Shown in pieces: positions 1-6,416 of a DNA stretch of 9,550 nt (the first letter of the stretch is position 1; every line of letters starts with the position of its first letter). The stretch is taken from NCBI GenBank assembly GCA_021204885.1, contig JAJPYP010000229.1, positions 1 through 9,550 on the forward strand. Direction: 5' to 3'. Both the position numbers and the translations under genes were made by a program. This DNA is from Prevotellaceae bacterium (lineage in GTDB: Bacteria; Bacteroidota; Bacteroidia; Bacteroidales; Bacteroidaceae). The notes under the pieces were generated by a model. That model saw only the letters and a list, made by a program, of their open reading frames with translations. It made no database searches and was not told where the DNA came from.

Positions 1-197
1 CCGAAATGCACGACGGCATCTTTCAAGGAGATGCCGTCGGGGTTGTATATCTGCGTGACAGGAATTTCCAGTCCTAATTCTATCATGGCCAGCTCGTTCT
101 GCTTTTGCAGGTCGGTGAGCATCCACATGCCCTCGTCGGGGTAGGCCTTAAGGAACAGGAAGAGGAAAACAAGCAGTGTCAGTATGGTTCTTTTCAT
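1..197 (-). CDS. S46-family dipeptidyl peptidase, N-terminal fragment (runs off left edge)
   Basis: About 65 codons are visible, read from the ATG at 197-195 towards the left edge. The product starts with a short basic N-terminus (MKRT) and a very hydrophobic stretch (ILTLLVFLFLFL), a signal peptide for export. It continues with DEGMWML and then IYNPDGISLKDAVVHFG at the window edge. The complete neighbour at 222-2381 has matching segments (DEGMWLL and [13 protein letters not shown]), so this is a second S46 serine peptidase of the DPP7/DPP11 type, acting on peptides outside the cytoplasm. The catalytic His, Asp and Ser all lie beyond the window, so substrate preference cannot be judged. It sits 24 bases after the stop of its paralogue, with no room for a strong separate promoter, so co-transcription is likely. 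The truncation is due to the window edge and is not evidence of a broken gene. Family assignment is firm; subtype is unknown. Confidence 0.93.
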   Translation of the reverse strand, partial: MKRTILTLLVFLFLFLKAYPDEGMWMLTDLQKQNELAMIELGLEIPVTQIYNPDGISLKDAVVHF

Positions 198-221
198 ACG
201 TTTGCGCTTGCTTGAAGCGGG

Positions 222-2381
222 TTATTCCACTACCGTCATCTCGTCGATGAGATAGCCGCATCCGCCAAGCTTGTCGAGGATGAAGAGGATGTAGCGTATG
301 TCTACGGCGATGCAGCGTTGCAGGTCGTTGTCGAAGTTGATGTCGCCGCTCAGCGACTCCCAGTTGCCGTCGAAAGCGGCGCCGATGAGCTGGCCTTCAC
401 CGTTGATGACGGGCGAGCCCGAGTTGCCGCCGGTAATGTCGTTGGTCGTCAAGAAGCACACGGACATGGTGCCGTCGGGGTTGCCGTAGCGTCCGTAGTC
501 CTTGTTCAGTATAAGCTCCTTGAGCTTGGCGGGTACCACGAACTCGCTGTTGGTGGGGTCTTCTTTCTGCAGCACGCCCTCGGTGGTGGTGTAGTATTTG
601 TAGAACACGGCATCTTTGGGGCTATAGGACTTCACGTTGCCGTAGGTGAGGCGCATGGTGAAGTTGGCGTCGGGATAGGTGGGCGCGGGGGCGTTCATCT
701 CGCCTAATCCACGGATGTAGGCCTTGTGCAGCAGTTCCAAGTCGCCGCTCATGCCGCGCATCTGCTTCATCACCTCTTCCATCTTCTCCATGCGGCTGCG
801 GGTATAGACGGTGGCGGGGTCGTTATCGATGGCCTCGACGGTGGGATTGCTCTTGAAAGCGTCGAGGTTCTCGCGCGAGGAGAGAATGGAGTTGTCGTAC
901 ACGTTATCCACGTAGGCGTCGTAGTCGCCGTTGTAGTTGTCGGCGATGTCTTGGTAGAACGAGGGCAGCTCTTCGGGGGTCAAGGCCTTGGCCAATGCGG
1001 GCAGGATGGCTTTGGCCACCTTGCGGTCTATCTCGTGGTCATAGTCCTTGTTGAAGACGCGCTGGTAGCTCTTCTCCAATTGCTCCAAGGAGGCTTGGAG
1101 CAGGGAGTCGTTCTGCTGGGTCAACGCCTCCTTGATCTTGTCCATTACTTGATAGGGGCTGTTGAACTCCACGGCACCGCGCATGGCTTCCATGAGGTAG
1201 CTCATCTGGCGGGCCACCGGTTCTTGCTTGGCCACAATCTCGTCGATCTTCTCCACCACGCCTTCATATTCAGGCTTGCCCTTGGCGAACTCGGCGAACC
1301 GTGCCTCTATCTGTGCTTTCGCACCCAGCACGTCGTTGTCGATGATGGCCTTGTTCATGCCGATGGCGTTCTTCCAGTAGTTGCTGCTGCCGGCATACTT
1401 GCTGGCATACTGGATGCGGGTCTTGTCGTTAGCCTCCATGGCATCCCAAAGTATTTGCAGGCGCACGCCGCGTATGTCGATGCGCGGTTGGTTCTCGGCG
1501 GTCATGCGTTCCTTTACCTCGCTTTGCGTCAGGTTGCGGCTGGTGGAGCCGGGGAAGCCCATGACCATGGCGTAGTCGCCCTCTTGCAACCCCTTGATGG
1601 ATATGGGCAGGTACTTCTTGGTCTGCAAGGGCACGTTCTCTTCCGCGTACTCGGCAGGCTCGCCGTTGGCGTCGGCATAGATGCGGAACATGGAGAAGTC
1701 GCCCGTGTGGCGCGGCCATTCCCAGTTGTCGGTCTCGCCGCCGAACTTGCCCACGGAGCTGGGCGGTGCGGCTACCATGCGCACGTCGTTGTAGCGCTTG
1801 TAATAGAAGAGGTAATACTGGTTGCCGGCGTAGAAGGGCAGGGCGTGTGCCGATATGCCGGGTTTGCCGGCGAGGTCGCTTTGGGCCAACAGCTCATTGG
1901 CTATCTTCTGCAGGAAGGGACGGCTCATGGCTTCGGCCTCGCTCACCTCGCCCGAGGCGATCTTGCCGTTTATCAAGTCGGTGATGTTCTCGATGCGGTC
2001 TACAAAGGTGAAGCTCAATCCTGGGGTGGGCAGCTCTTCACTGCGGTTCATGGCCCAGAAGCCGTTGGTAAGGTAGTCGTGTTCCACCGAGCTGTGTTGC
2101 TGGATGGCACCGTAGCCGCAGTGGTGGTTGGTGAGTATCAAGCCTTCGGGCGAGATGATTTCGCCGGTGCAGCCGCCGCCGAAGATACCTACGGCATCTT
2201 TCAGGGAAACGCCGTCGGGGTTGTAAAGGTCGTCGGCCTCGAGGAGCAACCCTTGCTTTTTCATCAGTTCTATGGAGTTCTGCTGCTTCATCAGCTGGAG
2301 CAACCACATCCCTTCGTCGGCCTTTGCGAGGCAGACACTCATAGCGGCCAATGCCGCAATCAAATACTTTCTTGTTTTCAT
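222..2381 (-). CDS. dpp7: S46-family dipeptidyl peptidase, DPP7-like
   Basis: A 719-residue exported serine peptidase that removes dipeptides from the N-termini of peptides, probably in the periplasm, feeding amino-acid use. The length matches the family (about 710-720 residues). Residues 1-21 form a signal peptide ending KA, followed by DEGMW. The catalytic His lies in TNHHCGY (His86/His87). [14 protein letters not shown] follows at 217-230; by alignment from memory with the studied enzyme DAP BII, Asp228 is the catalytic Asp and Asn219, Trp220 and Arg224 bind the substrate N-terminus. The nucleophile is Ser654 in GGNSGSP. The residue 18 positions after it is Gly672, in FDGNW; family work links Gly here with DPP7 (hydrophobic P1) and Arg with DPP11 (Asp/Glu P1), so DPP7-type specificity is inferred. 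The middle third is the helical domain typical of S46. The ATG at 2381 is chosen because the signal peptide follows directly. A second S46 gene follows 24 bases downstream; a lipoprotein gene diverges from it. Family is certain, DPP7 subtype likely. Confidence 0.93.
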   Translation of the reverse strand: MKTRKYLIAALAAMSVCLAKADEGMWLLQLMKQQNSIELMKKQGLLLEADDLYNPDGVSLKDAVGIFGGGCTGEIISPEGLILTNHHCGYGAIQQHSSVEHDYLTNGFWAMNRSEELPTPGLSFTFVDRIENITDLINGKIASGEVSEAEAMSRPFLQKIANELLAQSDLAGKPGISAHALPFYAGNQYYLFYYKRYNDVRMVAAPPSSVGKFGGETDNWEWPRHTGDFSMFRIYADANGEPAEYAEENVPLQTKKYLPISIKGLQEGDYAMVMGFPGSTSRNLTQSEVKERMTAENQPRIDIRGVRLQILWDAMEANDKTRIQYASKYAGSSNYWKNAIGMNKAIIDNDVLGAKAQIEARFAEFAKGKPEYEGVVEKIDEIVAKQEPVARQMSYLMEAMRGAVEFNSPYQVMDKIKEALTQQNDSLLQASLEQLEKSYQRVFNKDYDHEIDRKVAKAILPALAKALTPEELPSFYQDIADNYNGDYDAYVDNVYDNSILSSRENLDAFKSNPTVEAIDNDPATVYTRSRMEKMEEVMKQMRGMSGDLELLHKAYIRGLGEMNAPAPTYPDANFTMRLTYGNVKSYSPKDAVFYKYYTTTEGVLQKEDPTNSEFVVPAKLKELILNKDYGRYGNPDGTMSVCFLTTNDITGGNSGSPVINGEGQLIGAAFDGNWESLSGDINFDNDLQRCIAVDIRYILFILDKLGGCGYLIDEMTVVE

Positions 2382-2402
2382 ACGGTTATTAATAATAGGG
2401 TT

Positions 2403-2427
2403 ATACGGCCCGTTTGCGGGGCCGTAT
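2403..2427 (-). promoter_or_regulatory. Hairpin in the 5' leader of the S46 peptidase gene
   Basis: ATACGGCCC at 2403-2411 and GGGCCGTAT at 2419-2427 are perfect 9-bp inverted arms around a 7-base loop. The hairpin lies 22 bases upstream of the peptidase ATG, and just inside the transcript predicted from the -7 box at 2449-2442. It could protect the mRNA 5' end or be a protein-binding palindrome. No T-run follows on either strand, so it is not a standard intrinsic terminator. The structure is seen in the sequence; its role is inference. Confidence 0.5.
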
Positions 2428-2441
2428 GGTTAAAGATTATG

Positions 2442-2449
2442 CAAAAATA
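2442..2449 (-). promoter_or_regulatory. Candidate Bacteroidales promoter -7 box for the S46 peptidase pair
   Basis: On the minus strand this reads TATTTTTG, a full match to the Bacteroides -7 consensus TAnnTTTG. It would place the transcript start near 2435, giving a leader of about 54 bases that carries the 2403-2427 hairpin. No convincing TTTG -33 box lies at the usual distance, so the call rests on the -7 match and its position upstream of a gene that needs a promoter. Confidence 0.45.
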
Positions 2450-2503
2450 CGTAAACCGATTGAATATTCGTTCTACTCCAACCTGTTTTATAAGTATTAT
2501 TAA

Positions 2504-2511
2504 TATCTTTG
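2504..2511 (+). promoter_or_regulatory. Candidate Bacteroidales promoter -7 box for the lipoprotein gene
   Basis: TATCTTTG matches TAnnTTTG exactly and lies 28 bases before the ATG at 2540, predicting a start near 2518 and a short AT-rich leader of about 22 bases without a Shine-Dalgarno sequence, as is usual in this phylum. The -33 region is poor (only a T-rich run near 2486-2489). The position in an AT-rich divergent spacer supports it. Confidence 0.5.
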
Positions 2512-2539
2512 CTTTGTGTAAATCATAACTCGTTTTTGC

Positions 2540-3325
2540 ATGTTTGGAATGATATTGAACCGTGCTGTCCCCCTTATGGCGCTTTTGCTGGCCGTTACCG
2601 CTTGCAGCAACAAATATAAGATAGAGGGAAGCTCTTCGGTGAGAAGCCGTGACGGAAAGACGCTTACCCTTAGAATGTTGACCGACGGGGATTGGGTGGC
2701 CGTGGACTCGGCGGAAGTGGTGCACGGCAACTTCGAAATGCAGGGCGTGGTCGACTCGGCTTGCATGGTGGGACTCTTTATGGACGACGAGTACATCATG
2801 CCCATCGTGTTGGAGCGTGGTAAAATCACCGTCTCTATCACTTATGCGTATACCGAGTGTAAGGCGGGCGGCACGCTTTTGAACAAACGCCTGTATGAGT
2901 TCATGGAAAAGTACAACAACTTTGAGTTGCAGCAGGACGACCTTGACCGCAAGGAGGCGAGGATGATTTTGGACGGCGGCGACGCCGACGTGGTGCACGC
3001 CCAGCTCGTCAAAGAGGCCGAGGACTTGGAGCAGGAGAAGAGCGACTACGTAAAGACCTTCATCAAGGACAATTACGAGAACGTGTTGGGGCCGAGCGTC
3101 TTCCTCATGATGTGCGGCACGTTGCCCTATCCCATGATGACCCCCGATATAGAAGACATCATGCGCACGGCTCCCATGGCTTTCAAACAGAACCCGTTGG
3201 TGGAGGATTTCCTTTCGGCCGCCAAGGAGAAGATGCAACTCATCGAGGAGCATCAGCGCATGCTCGACAGCCAGGCGGAAACCGACCGGGCAATGGCTGC
3301 CGAGAACGCTAAAAGCGGTAAATGA
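2540..3325 (+). CDS. DUF4369-type lipoprotein without a thioredoxin domain
   Basis: A 261-residue protein of unknown function, likely anchored to an outer or inner membrane. Residues 5-21 are hydrophobic and end in the lipobox AVTAC, making Cys22 the lipidated residue. The following part (about residues 26-105) has the pattern I associate with DUF4369: YKIEGSSS, a strand with DGKTLTL, then VDSAEVVHGNFEMQG and MPIVLERGKITVSI. In Bacteroidetes this domain commonly precedes a thioredoxin-like domain in TlpA/ResA-type lipoproteins. Here no CxxC motif is present; the C-terminal half (about 115-261) is instead charged and mostly helical, rich in Glu, Lys and Gln, with some coiled-coil character at the end. 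ATG at 2540 follows a good -7 box; Met4 is an alternative that also keeps the signal peptide. The gene diverges from the S46 peptidase and ends directly against plsC. The lipoprotein call is strong, the DUF4369 call is from pattern memory, and function is unknown. Confidence 0.85.
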   Translation: MFGMILNRAVPLMALLLAVTACSNKYKIEGSSSVRSRDGKTLTLRMLTDGDWVAVDSAEVVHGNFEMQGVVDSACMVGLFMDDEYIMPIVLERGKITVSITYAYTECKAGGTLLNKRLYEFMEKYNNFELQQDDLDRKEARMILDGGDADVVHAQLVKEAEDLEQEKSDYVKTFIKDNYENVLGPSVFLMMCGTLPYPMMTPDIEDIMRTAPMAFKQNPLVEDFLSAAKEKMQLIEEHQRMLDSQAETDRAMAAENAKSGK

Positions 3326-4054
3326 TTACTTATATCTATTAGGCAAAGCGCTTTCTATGGCTTCGTAGGAGGCTTTCATCAATGCCTGTATATTCTCGGG
3401 CCCCCTGCCTTGCGGCGGTATGGGGTCGTGGATGGCGAGCGTCATCTTGTGGCGGTGTATCCACTTGCTGGTGCGCGGCATGATTTCAAACGAGCCGCTG
3501 ATGGTGACAGGCACCACGCAAAGCTGCAACTCGTCGGCCACTTGGAACGCTCCCTTTTTAAAGCGTCCTAACTTGCCCGTGTAGGAGCGTGACCCTTCGG
3601 GAAAGACCACGAGCGACACACCGTCCTTGAGCGAAGCCTCGGCCTTGCGCATGGTGCCGAGCATCTTGCTGGGATTGCTGCGGTCAACGAAGATGTGCCC
3701 CGCGCTTTCGCACGCCTTGCCAACGATGGGAATCTTGCGCAAGCTCTGCTTCATGAGCCACTTGAAGTTACGTCCCAAGAAACCGTATATCAAGAAGATG
3801 TCGAACGCGCCTTGGTGGTTGGGTACAAAGACGTACGAGGTGTTCTTCAGCAGCTTCTCACGTCCTGTCACCTTTATGGGCAGCAGCAGTATGTAACAGG
3901 TGAGTTGCGACCAGATCTTGCCGGGCCAATAGCCCCATGTGTGGGCACCGCCGATGAGTGAGCCCACGATGGTGACAAGTGCCGTGAGGATGGTAATCAC
4001 CAGGAAGATGGGCAGCGCGATGCAAATTTGATAGATTCTGTAGAATATCTTCAT
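3326..4054 (-). CDS. plsC: 1-acyl-sn-glycerol-3-phosphate acyltransferase (PlsC family)
   Basis: A 242-residue membrane-associated acyltransferase that transfers a fatty acyl group to the sn-2 position of lysophosphatidic acid, giving phosphatidic acid for phospholipid synthesis at the inner membrane. Residues 8-34 form a hydrophobic membrane segment, with a second weaker one near 50-60. The four family blocks are in order: catalytic NHQGAFD with His80 and Asp85 (HX4D); the IFVDRSN block at 121-127; FPEGSRS at 151-157, which binds the glycerol phosphate; and VVPVTI at 180-185. Length is typical for bacterial PlsC. The start at 4054 puts the membrane segment right after the N-terminus and lies 16 bases after the predicted transcript start. 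Its stop codon touches the stop of the convergent lipoprotein gene. It follows bioD by 142 bases, but an own promoter is likely, so it need not belong to the biotin operon. Some family members acylate other lipids such as ornithine lipids; the exact substrate is not provable from sequence. Confidence 0.92.
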   Translation of the reverse strand: MKIFYRIYQICIALPIFLVITILTALVTIVGSLIGGAHTWGYWPGKIWSQLTCYILLLPIKVTGREKLLKNTSYVFVPNHQGAFDIFLIYGFLGRNFKWLMKQSLRKIPIVGKACESAGHIFVDRSNPSKMLGTMRKAEASLKDGVSLVVFPEGSRSYTGKLGRFKKGAFQVADELQLCVVPVTISGSFEIMPRTSKWIHRHKMTLAIHDPIPPQGRGPENIQALMKASYEAIESALPNRYK

Positions 4055-4196
4055 CGAAGACGTTGTTTACTTTGGGCAAAGGTAATGCTTTTTCACGAAC
4101 TCTTATACAATTACGGGTTAAATAAGTGGCGTGGCGGCGTTGTTTCATGTCGCGCCCGCCGCTATTATTGTCCCGTTTTCTCTGCCGCTTGCGGTG
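4055..4196. other. Spacer between bioD and plsC
   Basis: 142 bases without a credible gene. Besides the plsC -7 box it holds two imperfect GC-rich inverted repeats. One has arms CCGC (4185-4188) and GCGG (4191-4194), directly after the bioD stop. The other has arms GCGGCG (4134-4139) and CGCCGC (4157-4162) with a 17-base loop. Neither is followed by a T-run in the minus-strand transcript, so neither is a convincing intrinsic terminator; either could still stabilise an mRNA end or assist termination. Read-through of the biotin transcript into plsC cannot be ruled out. Confidence 0.5.
4077..4084 (-). promoter_or_regulatory. Candidate Bacteroidales promoter -7 box for plsC
   Basis: The minus strand reads TACCTTTG, matching TAnnTTTG. 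It predicts a transcript start near 4070 and a leader of about 16 bases. A TTG (minus strand, 4110-4108) lies 23 bases further upstream, a slightly long but possible -33 partner. This would let plsC be expressed independently of the biotin operon. Confidence 0.5.
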
Positions 4197-4844
4197 CTAT
4201 AGGTTGATGACGGGTACCGTTTGGAAGAGGGCTTCAGGGAACTCTATAGAAAGGTGACTTTGCAGGTAACGCAGGGTGTCCTCCTGTATCGTCTTGTCGG
4301 CAGCGGCGGGGTAGAGGTTGTAGAGCAACCGGTCGAGCTTGATGCCTCGGTTTCTTATCGCCTCCAAGCTCAAGAGCGTGTGGTTGATACTGCCCAACTT
4401 GCCCGAGGTGACGAATACGAGCGGGTATCGCTTCCGGGTAATGTAGTCGATGGTAAGGTAGCTTTCCGTGAGCGGCACCATGAGCCCGCCCGCACCCTCC
4501 AACAACACCACGTCGTAGCGGCGGGCAAGCTCTTCGGTGGCGCGTGTTATCTTCTCGAAGTCGATGGGACGCTTGTCTATCAGTGCGGCCAAGTGGGGAG
4601 AACAAGGGTAGGAGTATATCTCGGGCATCGTCAGCCCCTCACGGTCTTCGGGCAAGTAACCGGTGCCCATTAGGCGGCGGTGCAGGTCGATGTCCTCGCT
4701 GTATCCCCTGTTCCCTGTCTGGATGAACTTCTGGGTGATGACCCGCTTGCCTTCGCGGGCAAAGGCTTGTGCTAACCAAGCGGTGCAGTAACTCTTGCCG
4801 GCATCGGTATCGATGCCGCTTACAAAATAGACGGTTCCGTTCAT
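4197..4844 (-). CDS. bioD: Dethiobiotin synthetase
   Basis: A 215-residue cytoplasmic ATP-dependent carboxylase that converts 7,8-diaminopelargonate (DAPA) plus CO2 to dethiobiotin, the step before biotin synthase. The N-terminal P-loop is GIDTDAGKS (residues 10-18), the BioD form of Walker A. QKFIQTG (38-44) contains the conserved lysine, Lys39, at the substrate site. SEDIDLHR (49-56) matches the acidic region expected for Mg2+ binding. EGAGGLMVPL (116-125) is the second hallmark block. Length is slightly under the E. coli enzyme (about 225), with a shorter C-terminus ending PVINL. The ATG at 4844 places the P-loop at the expected distance from the N-terminus. It is the last gene of the biotin operon, 67 bases after bioC; that spacer is AT-rich but shows no TAnnTTTG box in the right direction, so expression should come from upstream. 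Assignment is firm. Confidence 0.95.
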   Translation of the reverse strand: MNGTVYFVSGIDTDAGKSYCTAWLAQAFAREGKRVITQKFIQTGNRGYSEDIDLHRRLMGTGYLPEDREGLTMPEIYSYPCSPHLAALIDKRPIDFEKITRATEELARRYDVVLLEGAGGLMVPLTESYLTIDYITRKRYPLVFVTSGKLGSINHTLLSLEAIRNRGIKLDRLLYNLYPAAADKTIQEDTLRYLQSHLSIEFPEALFQTVPVINL

Positions 4845-4911
4845 TATTCCTATACCTTATTATATATGTTTACGTGTCGGCGGCGGGCATTCCCATGCCT
4901 ATTCTATATAG

Positions 4912-5676
4912 TCATCTTTTGACCCTACCCGCGATGTAGATGGGGTGGTATTGCAACGTGACCGCTCCCGCCTCGTCGCCATAAAGGCGGGTGTAGTCTT
5001 GGCAGAAGGCATCCAAGCGGCCGCGCGTCCAGAGGGCTTTACCCATGCCCGTCACGCCGGTAAGCCGCAGGTGGCGCAATACGTGCAACGGCGAGTCGAA
5101 GCGTAGCACACGCTTCTCCTCTTGGGCAAAGAGCAGGTCGAAGCTTTCAGAGAGCGTGTCCGTCAACTCGTCTATAGAGAAGTAGTGAAGCCCCTTTGCG
5201 GTAACGCTTCTTATCTCGTGCAAGTTCTCGGGCCCGAAGGTACTGAAAGCGAAGATGCCCTCCTCTGCCAAGAAACGGCGGCAACGGCGAAAGAAGCGCT
5301 CGGGGTGGTTGAACCATTGCAACGTGGAGCAGGAGGTGAACAGCTCGGTGCCGCGGGGGAACTCCATGGTCTCGGCATCGCCCGCCATGAATTGCACGCG
5401 GGCAGGCGCCTGGCCTAACGCCTTCACATACGCCCCCATTTCGGGGCAAAGGTCGTTCAGCAACAAGGTGTCGGGACGGAAGGCTTGCAGTAACAACCTG
5501 GAGTAACCGCCGGTGCCGCAACCGAACTCGGTGATGTGGCGGAAGCGTCGGCATGCGCCCACCTCGCGGGTAAGCAGTCGCAGCATGGTGCGTGCCACAT
5601 GGCCTTGTACGCGAGCTTCGAGCGGATAGGTGTCGCGGGCGCGGGCGAAGCGGGCGGCTATCAGCTGTTTGTCCAT
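4912..5676 (-). CDS. bioC: Malonyl-ACP O-methyltransferase BioC
   Basis: A 254-residue SAM-dependent methyltransferase. It methylates the free carboxylate of malonyl-ACP (or malonyl-CoA), disguising it so that fatty acid synthesis can extend it to pimeloyl-ACP methyl ester, the entry step of biotin synthesis. Visible features are the BioC-type N-terminus MDKQLIAARFARARDTY; the SAM-binding glycine motif ITEFGCGTGGYSR (48-60); the acidic LLLNDLCPEM (71-80) at the ribose-binding strand end; GDAETMEF (99-106); and SCSTLQWF (115-122), the post-III block typical of BioC. The frame stays open far upstream, but the start at 5676 is chosen because the recognisable N-terminus begins there and the upstream part is a shadow of bioG. 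The ATG overlaps the last 16 bases of bioG, suggesting translational coupling between the methyltransferase and the esterase that later undoes its work. Assignment is firm. Confidence 0.94.
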   Translation of the reverse strand: MDKQLIAARFARARDTYPLEARVQGHVARTMLRLLTREVGACRRFRHITEFGCGTGGYSRLLLQAFRPDTLLLNDLCPEMGAYVKALGQAPARVQFMAGDAETMEFPRGTELFTSCSTLQWFNHPERFFRRCRRFLAEEGIFAFSTFGPENLHEIRSVTAKGLHYFSIDELTDTLSESFDLLFAQEEKRVLRFDSPLHVLRHLRLTGVTGMGKALWTRGRLDAFCQDYTRLYGDEAGAVTLQYHPIYIAGRVKR

Positions 5677-6377
5677 ACCGTTTGCAGATAGTATTGGAAA
5701 AGCGGCTGGCTGTAGTGGGCATCGTCGGTCTGGATGACAGGAGTACCCGCCTCTTGCCAAGCTCTGAGCTGGTTGGCGGGCGGAATGATGCGGTCGCCCG
5801 TGCCCACGACAGCTTGTTGCCACTTGAAACGGCTTGTCAAGGGCTTGGCTCGCCGCTCCGCGTATTGTGTTTCGGCGGCTGTGAGCTCCTCCCGTAACTC
5901 TTCCAACGGACGGCGGGGCGTTACCTCCAAGAAAGCCCTGAAGGCTTTGCTGTCGGCACACATACGGCGTAGGAACTTGTGCAGGGAGACGCCCGTAAGC
6001 CCCTCCAAGGTGCCGTGGTAGGTGGCGATGGGGATGCCGAGGCGGTCGTCTACGGGATGGGGCGTGCCGTTGATGGCGACGCTTCGGGCGATGGTGGGCA
6101 TCGTGCCTCGTCGCATACAGGGCGCGTCCGCTTGCCCTGACAGCCTCTCCATGACTTGCGTGGCCGCCCACACGCCCATAGACCAGCCTATCAGGTTTAC
6201 CTCGCGGTATTCTCGCAGCAGGCCGTCGTCAAAGTAGAGCGTGCGGTAATCGTAGCACAGCAGGTAGTCGCTCTTTTCAGGCCGGTATTGGCGGAAAGGT
6301 GTGGCGTCGGCTCCCCAGCCGGTGAAGAAGAGCAGCAACCGGGGGTGGTGTTCGTGTATAATGAATGTCTGTATCAT
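5661..6377 (-). CDS. bioG: Pimeloyl-ACP methyl ester esterase BioG
   Basis: A 238-residue alpha/beta hydrolase of the BioG (DUF452) family, an alternative to E. coli BioH. It hydrolyses pimeloyl-ACP methyl ester to pimeloyl-ACP, ending chain elongation and supplying BioF. The N-terminus contains LLLFFTGWGAD (14-24), the oxyanion-hole region characteristic of BioG. The nucleophile elbow is GWSMG (64-68), with Ser66. The catalytic acid is probably Asp195 in GTGDRIIPP, followed by the NQLRAW segment, and the catalytic His is His221 in DDAHYSQP. The start at 6377 gives a natural N-terminus just before the first beta strand. It lies 39 bases after bioF and overlaps bioC by 16 bases. Presence of bioG next to bioC means no bioH is needed at this locus. 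Family is firm from motifs and context; triad residues are assigned by motif, not by alignment. Confidence 0.92.
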   Translation of the reverse strand: MIQTFIIHEHHPRLLLFFTGWGADATPFRQYRPEKSDYLLCYDYRTLYFDDGLLREYREVNLIGWSMGVWAATQVMERLSGQADAPCMRRGTMPTIARSVAINGTPHPVDDRLGIPIATYHGTLEGLTGVSLHKFLRRMCADSKAFRAFLEVTPRRPLEELREELTAAETQYAERRAKPLTSRFKWQQAVVGTGDRIIPPANQLRAWQEAGTPVIQTDDAHYSQPLFQYYLQTVWTNS

Positions 6378-6416
6378 ATAGCTGATGCGGGGTTGACGGT
6401 TGTAGAAGTGGATCCA

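Noticed and set aside
726..2528. 600-codon open frame on the plus strand opposite the S46 peptidase
   Set aside because: It is antisense to a gene with a complete catalytic set. The translation is low-complexity (runs of His, Val, Gly, Leu) with no recognisable domain, and is explained by GC-rich codon use that avoids TTA, CTA and TCA in the real gene.
2378..3253. 291-codon open frame on the minus strand opposite the lipoprotein
   Set aside because: It lies opposite a gene with a clear signal peptide and lipobox, has no recognisable domain, and is His/Val/Leu rich like the other antisense shadows.
4184..4195. Hairpin after the bioD stop as an intrinsic terminator
   Set aside because: The stem is only about 4-5 bp and the minus-strand sequence after it is AGAGAAAACGGG, with no T-run.
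4886..4899. GGCAT-TCCC-ATGCC inverted repeat in the bioC-bioD gap as a regulatory site
   Set aside because: A 5-bp stem is expected by chance at this length, with no supporting context or promoter box nearby.
5677..6171. N-terminal extension of bioC giving a 419-residue product
   Set aside because: The extra part overlaps bioG in another frame and is rich in Arg, His and Pro without a domain. The BioC-type N-terminus starts at the ATG at 5676.
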